NCBI GenBank assembly: GCA_021199145.1
Contig: JAJQIP010000160.1
Location: forward strand, 1 to 19,716
Direction: 5' to 3'
DNA length: 19,716 bases
Source: Porphyromonadaceae bacterium
Lineage (GTDB): Bacteria > Bacteroidota > Bacteroidia > Bacteroidales > UBA11471
The position numbers and the translations under genes are program-made. Of this stretch, positions 7,647 to 14,175 are shown piece by piece; the stretch's first letter is position 1, and each line of letters opens with the position of its first letter. A model generated the notes under the pieces. That model had not been told where the DNA came from and ran no database searches. It was given only the letters and a program-made list of their open reading frames with translations.

Positions 7647-9323
7647 TCAATAGTTGAAACTACTACCGCCCAGGAATTCCCGCAAAAGAGAGGTTGACGG
7701 TATTTCAGCTTCACCGAGCGGCAAGAAGTAGTAGAGTTGTTTCAACAGATGTTTGGCCACATCGTATTCAGGACAGTTTTGGGGAACAGCCATCAAAGTG
7801 GGCACGGCCTGTTGCTTGATGACCGCCAGTTCGAACAGCAGGGAGGAGTTGAACATGGCATCGGCATTTTCCTGGTAGGGGAAAATCCATTTTTCTTCAC
7901 CTTTGCGCACGCTGTTCCAGCGGGCAATGGTCTTTTGAGCCGAGGTGCCCCTGTACTTTTCGTCTCTGATAATACGGCGCAACAAGCGGTTGTCAGCGGT
8001 CGGTATCCAACTGTGGTCATCGATGGAAAGGGTTGTCAGGGCCGATACATAAATGAGGAATTTTTGGCTATCCTCAATCTGTGGTGTCAGAGCCGGGTTC
8101 AAGGCATGAATACCTTCTAAAACCAAAACATCTGACTCCTTCATTTTCAGCTTATTCCCCAAGTATTCCTTTTTCCCTGTTTCAAAATTATAGGTAGGAA
8201 GGCTGACCTCCTTACCTTGCAGGAGGTCGTTAAGCTGCCGGTTGAAGAGTTTCAGGTCGAGGGCATAGAGCGATTCATAATCGTAATCCCCGTTCTCATC
8301 CAAGGGGGTCTCTTCCCGTTCGACAAAATAGTTGTCGAGTGAAATGGTAATAGGTACCAACAGGTTGGTCATCAGTTGGATGGAGAGCCGTTTCGAGAAG
8401 GTTGTTTTTCCCGATGATGAAGGCCCTGAAATAAGAATGACACGAGCTCCTTTCTCCGGACCGTTATGCCGTTTGGTAATTTGGTCGGCAATGCGTGAAA
8501 TCTGTTTTTCATGCAGAGCTTCAGTAATTTTTATCAAATCGCCCGACAGGGATTTGAGGATGGCCCGATTCATATCTCCGACATTGTTTAACCCAACAAT
8601 CCCACTGATTTTGAGATTCTCCTTAAAGACATTAAACATCTTGTCTTGTCGGATTACCTCAGGAAGTTCATTGGGATTGCTCCTCTTGGGCGGAACAAGC
8701 AGCATGCCGTCGTGGTATTTTATCAAATCGAACACCTGCAGGTAGCCGGTCGAGGGGACTAAATAGTCGTAGTAGACATCGTAAAGGCCGTCAAGTCTGT
8801 AATAGGTGGCATAGAGGGGATTTATGGTCTCGATAAGGTCTATTTTATCGGACATATCTTGCGCCTTGAAATGCTCTTTGGCGACATCGGCTGTCGATTG
8901 TATACATTCGAAAGGCAGATTCTTCGCTATAATTTCCTGCATACGTTTTTTCAGGGAATGCACCACTTTTTCGGGAATTTCTCCCCGTTGACCCAAACAG
9001 CAGAAATAGCCGTTCGAGACGGAGTGCTCTATGCGGAGGCGTGTGCCGGGGTACAGTTCGGTAACCGCTTTGTATAGTACAAAGCAGAGTGAATGCACGT
9101 ACATACGCATTCCCATGATGTGGGTGGCATCGGAAAAAGTGACCTGTTTGGGTTGGTATACACGGTAGGAGAGGTCTCGTGTGCGATTGTTCACTTGTGC
9201 GCACAAAACCGGATAAGGCAATTCAACTCCGGACATTTGGTAAATGGAAAGGAGAGAGGAGCCTTCTTCAACAAGGAGTGTTTTTCCGTTATTTTTGCAG
9301 ATGATTTCCACTTGATTTTTCAT
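7647..9323 (-). CDS. Nucleoside (uridine-type) kinase with ThrRS-like N-terminal domains
   Basis: A 558-residue protein in two parts. Residues about 1-65 resemble a TGS domain and about 65-180 the editing-associated 'second additional domain' of threonyl-tRNA synthetase. Residues about 290-480 are a uridine-kinase/phosphoribulokinase-type P-loop kinase: Walker A GPSSSGKTT at 300-308, SLDNYF at 328-333, LEGIHALN at 402-409, and the Arg-rich lid (RLLRRIIRDEKYRG) at about 446-459. It probably phosphorylates uridine/cytidine or a related nucleoside for salvage. The synthetase-like half lacks a tRNA-synthetase core, and its role is not established. The open frame begins with a TTG at 9365, but a promoter candidate places the transcript start there, and relatives start at the equivalent of MKNQVEIICKN; hence the ATG at 9323. 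First gene of the six-gene cluster. Confidence 0.9.
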   Translation of the reverse strand: MKNQVEIICKNNGKTLLVEEGSSLLSIYQMSGVELPYPVLCAQVNNRTRDLSYRVYQPKQVTFSDATHIMGMRMYVHSLCFVLYKAVTELYPGTRLRIEHSVSNGYFCCLGQRGEIPEKVVHSLKKRMQEIIAKNLPFECIQSTADVAKEHFKAQDMSDKIDLIETINPLYATYYRLDGLYDVYYDYLVPSTGYLQVFDLIKYHDGMLLVPPKRSNPNELPEVIRQDKMFNVFKENLKISGIVGLNNVGDMNRAILKSLSGDLIKITEALHEKQISRIADQITKRHNGPEKGARVILISGPSSSGKTTFSKRLSIQLMTNLLVPITISLDNYFVEREETPLDENGDYDYESLYALDLKLFNRQLNDLLQGKEVSLPTYNFETGKKEYLGNKLKMKESDVLVLEGIHALNPALTPQIEDSQKFLIYVSALTTLSIDDHSWIPTADNRLLRRIIRDEKYRGTSAQKTIARWNSVRKGEEKWIFPYQENADAMFNSSLLFELAVIKQQAVPTLMAVPQNCPEYDVAKHLLKQLYYFLPLGEAEIPSTSLLREFLGGSSFNY

Positions 9324-9368
9324 GGTCGTAGAGTTTAGTCGGATAGGTTTATCGTAAGAAAACAAGGG

Positions 9369-9398
9369 CTAAGATAAGAAATTATTCCGAAAAGGCAA
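9369..9398 (-). promoter_or_regulatory. Candidate promoter of the nucleoside kinase-to-ispG cluster
   Basis: On the minus strand a TTG (9396-9398) is followed after 19 bases by TATCTTAG (9369-9376), one mismatch from TAnnTTTG. The expected transcript start near 9362 gives a leader of about 40 bases to the ATG at 9323. It lies back to back with the plus-strand promoter at 9445-9475 in the 257-base divergent gap. Confidence 0.5.
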
Positions 9399-9444
9399 TA
9401 TCCGTGCGGGAATTAAAGGGTGAACTAATTCATGTAAAAAATTC

Positions 9445-9475
9445 TTGCAAAAAACTTTTGTATATTATACCTTTG
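9445..9475 (+). promoter_or_regulatory. Near-consensus Bacteroidetes promoter of the sugar-phosphate transferase
   Basis: TTG (9445-9447), a 20-base spacer, then TACCTTTG (9468-9475), an exact match to TAnnTTTG, with AT-rich flanks. This is the best promoter in the window. Transcription should begin near 9482, leaving a leader of about 100 bases before the ATG at 9581. Confidence 0.7.
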
Positions 9476-9558
9476 TATAGTTAACATTTTATTCTATAGG
9501 AAACGCCCTTTTATTACAGAAATAATGTTGATTTTGGATTCAGCTCATAGAAAATAGA

Positions 9559-9588
9559 ATGAAAATTTTGTGGTTAATTTATGTTTGA
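9559..9588 (+). other. Nine-codon upstream ORF overlapping the transferase start
   Basis: An ATG at 9559 opens a tiny frame (MKILWLIYV, then TGA at 9586-9588) in a different frame from the transferase, whose ATG at 9581 lies inside it. The overlap of eight bases is the kind that can couple translation. It may equally be chance in AT-rich leader sequence; no ribosome-binding site is obvious before either start. Confidence 0.25.
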
Positions 9589-10996
9589 CAGTTATTCTTC
9601 AACAAGGAATTATCCGTATTACAAGCTCATTGTATTATTAGCTGATTTATTAATCGTAAATGGCTTGTATTGGATATTGTATGCGCTATGTCGGTCGATG
9701 GCCTGGAATCACCTCGACTTGACTCATTATTCCTATTATGTGGTAGTGAATGTTTTCTATCTCATTTGCTTTAAGTTGGTAGGTGTGGTGGCATTCAATC
9801 GTTCTGTCAGGACAGAACATATCCTGGCGAAAGTGGTAGGCATCGTGTTTGACCATTGCCTCATTATGATTTTCCTTTCCTATGTAGGCGGCATCCTCGG
9901 GGTGACTTGGAAAATTCTGCTTGTCTATTACGTTTTTCTTTTCATTTTCCTTTTGCTCGAGCGACTCCTTTTGCGAGACCTCTTTCATCATTTGCGTATA
10001 CAGAAAAAGGATGCCGTCAATGTGGTGATTATAGGCGATGGCAAGAACTTGCAGGAAATCGCATCGTTGATGGAGATACCCCTGTATGGGTGTAATCTGA
10101 TGGGGGTCTTTTCCGATAAGGAGATTACCGGCTTCCCACCGACTGCGAAACGGTTAGGAAGTGTCACCGATGCTTTGAAGTGGCTGGAAGCGCACCAACA
10201 GCAGCATATAGGAGAACTATATTGTGGACTCTCCTCGGACCACATAGATGATATTCTGCCCCTTATTGACTACTGCGAAAGAAATGTAATCCGGTTTTAT
10301 AGCGTGCCCAATTTCCAGAACTATTTGAGAAGGAATATGGTAACGGAGATGTTCAATGATATTGTGGTACTCTCCATACGTCAGGAACCGTTGGCGAATA
10401 CGGCAAAACGTATTACCAAGCGGATTTTTGATATTATCGTTTCGGGCCTTTTCCTCTGTACGCTATATCCTTTTATATACATCTTTGTGGGGCTGGCCAT
10501 CAAACTATCCTCCAAGGGTCCTGTCTATTTCAAGCAGGACCGTAACGGATTGGAGGGGAAAATCTTCAAATGTATCAAATTCCGTAGTATGAAGATTAAT
10601 GAGGAGTGCGATACGATACAGGCTCAAAAAGATGATCCTCGGAAGACGAGGGTGGGGGATTTCCTTCGCAGAACCAATATAGACGAGCTTCCCCAGTTTA
10701 TCAATGTTTTCAAAGGAGATATGAGTCTGGTCGGTCCTCGACCCCATATGCTTAAGCATACACAGGAGTACTCACGGGTTATAGACCGTTATATGGTGCG
10801 ACATTTTGTGAAACCAGGCATTACCGGTTGGGCACAGGTGAACGGTTTCAGGGGGGAAACAAAAGAGTTGTCGGAAATGGTCTGCCGTATAGATGCGGAT
10901 ATCTGGTATATCGAGCATTGGACATTCTGGTTGGATATACGCATCATTATCAAAACCATCAAGAATATGTTGCATGGTGAAGAAAAAGCGTATTGA
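9581..10996 (+). CDS. Undecaprenyl-phosphate sugar-1-phosphate transferase (WcaJ/PHPT family)
   Basis: An initiating glycosyltransferase of 471 residues: it moves a sugar 1-phosphate (glucose or galactose type in known members; the sugar here is unknown) from a UDP-sugar to undecaprenyl phosphate at the inner membrane, starting capsule, exopolysaccharide or glycoprotein glycan synthesis. It has four N-terminal membrane segments (about 15-37, 50-71, 82-106, 111-130), a Rossmann-like CoA-binding-type domain (about 145-250) and a membrane-anchored catalytic domain from about 278. Signatures: KFRSM (333-337), RRTNIDELPQ (363-372, with the catalytic-type Asp368-Glu369 pair), VGPRP (384-388) and KPGITGWAQVNGFRG (411-425). 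All look intact. It has its own promoter and terminator and no other polysaccharide genes beside it, so it appears monocistronic. Confidence 0.94.
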   Translation: MFDSYSSTRNYPYYKLIVLLADLLIVNGLYWILYALCRSMAWNHLDLTHYSYYVVVNVFYLICFKLVGVVAFNRSVRTEHILAKVVGIVFDHCLIMIFLSYVGGILGVTWKILLVYYVFLFIFLLLERLLLRDLFHHLRIQKKDAVNVVIIGDGKNLQEIASLMEIPLYGCNLMGVFSDKEITGFPPTAKRLGSVTDALKWLEAHQQQHIGELYCGLSSDHIDDILPLIDYCERNVIRFYSVPNFQNYLRRNMVTEMFNDIVVLSIRQEPLANTAKRITKRIFDIIVSGLFLCTLYPFIYIFVGLAIKLSSKGPVYFKQDRNGLEGKIFKCIKFRSMKINEECDTIQAQKDDPRKTRVGDFLRRTNIDELPQFINVFKGDMSLVGPRPHMLKHTQEYSRVIDRYMVRHFVKPGITGWAQVNGFRGETKELSEMVCRIDADIWYIEHWTFWLDIRIIIKTIKNMLHGEEKAY

Positions 10997-11010
10997 TTTC
11001 CGCTATTATA

Positions 11011-11050
11011 AAAGAGAGTCCGATGATTTTACCATCGGACTCTCTTTTTT
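11011..11050 (+). terminator. Strong bidirectional intrinsic terminator
   Basis: A perfect 15-base-pair stem (11011-11025 with 11033-11047) encloses a seven-base loop and runs into T residues to 11050. The complementary A-run at the left side gives a shorter T-tract on the minus strand, so the hairpin can also end the convergent thioesterase transcript. It begins 14 bases after the transferase stop and ends 19 bases before the thioesterase stop. Confidence 0.93.
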
Positions 11051-11068
11051 ACATTTCCTCATCGTATG

Positions 11069-11563
11069 TCAAAGAGAGGGGAGAGTAGTCTCTTCCTCTT
11101 CTGTTTCACAGCCGAGAAATTGCATTTCAGCTTTTACCTTCTCGGGAGAGAAGGTAAAATAGGTACAAGTGGCTTTGGTACAAAGTTCCCCTTTGCAATT
11201 TTCTATAGTGGCTGCTATAGTGACAATGTTCCGCATCTGTTCCACAATGTGGGCCTGAAGAGTTATAAAAGGGTCGGTTGTGCTGATGGGTTTCAAATAG
11301 CGGGTTTCCATTTTTGACGTTACACCGGTTATCTGCAATTTACGCAAAACGACCCATGCACAGATTTCATCGAGCAATACGGCCTGTATGCCCCCATGCA
11401 GAGTATTGATCCACCCTTGATATTTAGCCTCCGGTTTCCATCGGCTCACAATATTTTCGCCATCTTCGTAAAATACCATTTTTACGCCGGCGTCGTTTCG
11501 TGGAGAACAGCCGAAGCAGCAATACCCCTCTTTATGCGACCATGGATTGATAATTTTCTTCAT
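11069..11563 (-). CDS. PaaI-type hotdog-fold acyl-CoA thioesterase
   Basis: A 164-residue member of the PaaI thioesterase family, which hydrolyses acyl- or aryl-CoA esters in the cytosol; the acyl group is not evident. The N-terminal CCFGC (15-19) followed by SPRNDAG matches the Cys-rich 'CFxCG..N..G' opening of many relatives. The hotdog core carries LHGGIQAVLLDEICAW (about 55-70), the HGG-x-DE active-site pattern, and a later strand-rich part (YLKPISTTDPFITLQAHIVE). The C-terminus is glutamate-rich. The frame is open to a GTG at 11644, but that codon coincides with a promoter-like sequence and the extra 27 residues have no hotdog character, so the ATG at 11563 is preferred. It converges on the transferase gene and shares its terminator. 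Confidence 0.87.
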   Translation of the reverse strand: MKKIINPWSHKEGYCCFGCSPRNDAGVKMVFYEDGENIVSRWKPEAKYQGWINTLHGGIQAVLLDEICAWVVLRKLQITGVTSKMETRYLKPISTTDPFITLQAHIVEQMRNIVTIAATIENCKGELCTKATCTYFTFSPEKVKAEMQFLGCETEEEETTLPSL

Positions 11564-11583
11564 GACAGAGTTTTTATGAGGAA

Positions 11584-11638
11584 ACCGTTTCTTTCTTTGG
11601 GGAATTTTATGAATATCCCCCGAGGGGATTGAAACGGT
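11584..11638 (-). promoter_or_regulatory. Nested inverted repeats in the thioesterase leader
   Basis: On the minus strand ACCGTTTC (11631-11638) and GAAACGGT (11584-11591) form an eight-base-pair outer stem. Inside it ATCCCC and GGGGAT (11615-11629) form a six-base-pair inner hairpin with a three-base loop. The outer stem starts at about the predicted first transcribed base. The structure ends 20 bases before the ATG at 11563. It may be a 5' regulatory or stabilising structure; it matches no riboswitch class I know. Confidence 0.4.
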
Positions 11639-11643
11639 ATTCA

Positions 11644-11651
11644 CAAAAATA
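11644..11651 (-). promoter_or_regulatory. Candidate -7 element of the thioesterase gene
   Basis: TATTTTTG on the minus strand is an exact TAnnTTTG match. No TTG lies at the usual distance upstream. It predicts transcription from about 11637, which excludes the GTG at 11644 as a start codon. Confidence 0.45.
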
Positions 11652-11745
11652 GCGATTCTTTTCCAAATAAGCTCTTTTCTATTCGGATATCTTTCCTACG
11701 CTTGAATTTTATCCCATTATTTGATTTGCCAATCTCCGGTCCCGT

Positions 11746-13284
11746 CTATTTTAGTGAGATGTGGTTGTTATTCCCCTCTTTTACGTCGCTGTCAGTCGCT
11801 TGATAGAAAACGGTGACAGGCTCTATCTGGATGCAATTGTCTATGTAGGCATCCGTTACGTGGTCGAAGGTAATCACAGGAAGTTCAGTCGGCTGTTTGG
11901 TCCGGACATTGTCAAAAATGGCTTTTTCACTGTTCCTACAAATCCAGGGGGAGCCTTTGCATACCGAAAAATCTACATTGTTGAAATAGATTTCCCGAGC
12001 CGTATCGATAATAAATCCCGTTTCGGCTTCCATATTGATATTGCTGAACGAGATATTCTGTACGGGCATCTCTTCAATACCGTTGATATAGCCGATTTGT
12101 TTTATATTTTTCCCCGTGATATTACTCAAATGGATGTTCCGGAAGATAGGAGTGCGTTCACTTACCGGTTCGACTTTCGATGTCTTGTCGTAGAAGAGGT
12201 CAAAAATAAAGGCGTTGCGTTGGATGTCGTGCATAACGATATTGTCAACACGGATTTGTTCCACAACACCGCCTCGTCCTCGGGAGGCTTTCAATCGGAT
12301 TCCGGCTTCCGTACCATCGAATACACAGTTGGAGATGGTCACCCGTTTCACGCCACCTGACATTTCACTGCCGATAACCACTCCCCCGTGACCTGAAAGC
12401 ATGACACAATTGGTAATGGTGATGTTTTCACAAGCTTTGCCGTATTTACGGCCGTCTTCATCCCGTCCCGATTTGATGGTAACACAGTCGTCACCCACGC
12501 TGATAAAGCAGTCGGAGATGCGTACATTACGGCATGAAGTGGGATTAATACCGTCGGTGTTGGGCCCTTTGGGATTTTTGTCAGGGTTGTTGATGGTTAC
12601 GCCTTGTACCGTTATATTGTCACAAAAGGCCGGGTTGATAGTCCAAAAAGGAGAATTGATGATTTTTACATTTTCGATGAGGATATTGGAGCACTCGAAA
12701 AATTGAATAAAAGGCGGACGGAACATCCGGCGTTCGAGCGACCCTTTGTAATAGTCCGATACCTCAAGACCGGCATTGGCCTCTTCCCACATACGTTGCA
12801 GGTCACTCTTTTCCGAGTCGGGCAGTTTGCCACCATTCGCTTTCATCACTTCTTTTACCTCAGCTTCCCAACTCCACCATTTAAAGCCGTTCCCATCGAG
12901 AGTGCCCCGTCCCATGATGGTCAAGTTATCGGCATCGTGGGCGTAAATTAGCGGAGAGAGGCTGTTCATGACCGTCCCTTCCCAACGGATTTTCACGAAA
13001 GGCAGATAATCTTCAAAATTGTCCGAAAAACGGATAGTCGCACCCGATTCTATATAGAGGGTGATGTTGCTCTTCATTTCGATGGTAGCCGTGCTGTAGG
13101 TCCCTGCCGGGAAATAGATTGTTCCCCCTCCCTCTTGAGCCGCTTTATCGATGGTCTTATTGATTAATTCGGTACAAATCTTTTTACCAGTTGCATCCGC
13201 TCCCAACTTTTTTATATCATAGGTCTTTGCCCAAGAGAGCGATGAGAATGCGATAAATAGAGCATATAAAACAAGTCGCTTCAT
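11746..13284 (-). CDS. Exported glycoside hydrolase family 28 (polygalacturonase-like)
   Basis: GH28 enzymes cleave galacturonic-acid linkages in pectin by inversion. The 512-residue product starts with a Sec signal peptide (1-19, ending Ser-Trp-Ala), so it acts in the periplasm or beyond. The N-terminal part (about 20-95) has the pectate-lyase-superfamily opening (DIKKLGADATG, then GGGTIYFPAGTY), followed by a right-handed beta-helix. Catalytic signatures are in order: NTDG (242-245), the DD pair (265-266), SGHGG (297-301) and RLK (330-332, for the usual RIK). The key acidic residues and the catalytic His are present. The longer frame from 13314 would hide the signal peptide, so the ATG at 13284 is used. 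There is no SusC/SusD pair or other polysaccharide-utilisation gene next to it. Confidence 0.93.
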   Translation of the reverse strand: MKRLVLYALFIAFSSLSWAKTYDIKKLGADATGKKICTELINKTIDKAAQEGGGTIYFPAGTYSTATIEMKSNITLYIESGATIRFSDNFEDYLPFVKIRWEGTVMNSLSPLIYAHDADNLTIMGRGTLDGNGFKWWSWEAEVKEVMKANGGKLPDSEKSDLQRMWEEANAGLEVSDYYKGSLERRMFRPPFIQFFECSNILIENVKIINSPFWTINPAFCDNITVQGVTINNPDKNPKGPNTDGINPTSCRNVRISDCFISVGDDCVTIKSGRDEDGRKYGKACENITITNCVMLSGHGGVVIGSEMSGGVKRVTISNCVFDGTEAGIRLKASRGRGGVVEQIRVDNIVMHDIQRNAFIFDLFYDKTSKVEPVSERTPIFRNIHLSNITGKNIKQIGYINGIEEMPVQNISFSNINMEAETGFIIDTAREIYFNNVDFSVCKGSPWICRNSEKAIFDNVRTKQPTELPVITFDHVTDAYIDNCIQIEPVTVFYQATDSDVKEGNNNHISLK

Positions 13285-13311
13285 AGTGGAAAATTTAAGG
13301 ATTAAACATTT

Positions 13312-13319
13312 CAAAAATA
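13312..13319 (-). promoter_or_regulatory. Candidate -7 element of the GH28 gene
   Basis: TATTTTTG on the minus strand matches TAnnTTTG exactly, 27 bases before the ATG at 13284. A -33 TTG is not evident; an inverted repeat lies in that position instead (13332-13355). Confidence 0.45.
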
Positions 13320-13331
13320 GGCATAAACTAT

Positions 13332-13355
13332 GGAACGAGGGAGTATTTTCGTTCC
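13332..13355. repeat. Perfect 7-10-7 inverted repeat, possible operator of the GH28 gene
   Basis: GGAACGA (13332-13338) and TCGTTCC (13349-13355) are perfect inverted arms separated by 10 bases. The repeat covers about -26 to -49 relative to the predicted GH28 transcript start, a common place for a dimeric regulator to bind. No T-run follows on either strand, so it is a poor terminator. Seven-base arms could occur by chance. Confidence 0.35.
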
Positions 13356-13387
13356 GTATAGGTGTAGAAAAAGAGACGATTTATTTT

Positions 13388-14053
13388 TTATTCGTTCATT
13401 TCATCGTATGTATAGTTCAAGAACCGATTGATTGGGCGTAGCAGCAATAACTCTTTTGCCGTACGGGGCAACCAGTCGTCCGTCTCGAAATCGGTATCCG
13501 CTTTGCTGGCGATGACATCGTAGTCCCGTTGTTTCAACCATTCGGGATAAGGAAAATCTTTGGGGAAGGGGCGGGGCATTATTTTCAAGGCCCGCTCGTT
13601 GTCGAGGCCGTGGTAAAGTCTTTTGAATTTCGGTTCTTGCACTATCTCCTTAAATTCTTCACAATTGTCATATATCGCTTGTCGCAGAGCTTTCAATAAA
13701 GGCGGTTGAGGGTCCCATATACCACCGGCCAACAGACAATTATCCGGTTCGATATGCAGGTAATATCCGGCCCTCTGCGTATTTTTTCCGCCTCGTGCCA
13801 TATAAGCGGCAAAATGAGTCTTGTAGGGAGTTTTGTCGGGTGAAAAACGGATATCCCGATATATGCGGAAGAGACACGATGAAGCTTCCAGTCCACGCAA
13901 CTCTTCATCCTCTTCGCTGAGGAGGGCGATAAGCTGGTTGATATAGTCCTCGAACCGTTTCCGTAATGTGAGATATTCCTCCTTATGAGCGTTAAACCAC
14001 TCCCGGTTGTTATGGACACGCAACTCTCTTAAAAAATGCAAGATATTTTTCAT
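13388..14053 (-). CDS. DUF2461 family protein
   Basis: A 221-residue cytosolic protein of the DUF2461 (TIGR02453) family, widespread in bacteria and without an established function. The N-terminus has FLRELRVHNNREWFNAHKEEY (split around 7-27), typical of the family. The most conserved stretch, RIYRDIRFSPDKTPYKTHFAA, is at about 63-83, followed by GYYLHIEP and GGIWDPQPPLLKALRQ (about 96-124). No signal peptide or membrane segment is seen. The frame is open to 14122, but the first 23 residues are basic and unlike the family start; the ATG at 14053 fits. A weak -7-like TATTTTCG lies at 14079-14086. It is divergent from the OPT transporter gene and 103 bases upstream of the GH28 start in the same direction, so read-through into GH28 is possible. 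Confidence 0.88.
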   Translation of the reverse strand: MKNILHFLRELRVHNNREWFNAHKEEYLTLRKRFEDYINQLIALLSEEDEELRGLEASSCLFRIYRDIRFSPDKTPYKTHFAAYMARGGKNTQRAGYYLHIEPDNCLLAGGIWDPQPPLLKALRQAIYDNCEEFKEIVQEPKFKRLYHGLDNERALKIMPRPFPKDFPYPEWLKQRDYDVIASKADTDFETDDWLPRTAKELLLLRPINRFLNYTYDEMNE

Positions 14054-14175
14054 GGGAATAAAACTCTGATTCTTCCTACGAAAATAGCTCCTTTTTTTGA
14101 TATTCCTTTTGTTTGAAAGCATGAAATTCTGTAAAAATGGCTATCTTGCCGCTGTTTTGAAATATACAACAAGCC

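Noticed and set aside
9324..9365. TTG start of the nucleoside kinase
   Set aside because: The promoter at 9369-9398 places the transcript start at about this point, and relatives begin at the Met encoded at 9323.
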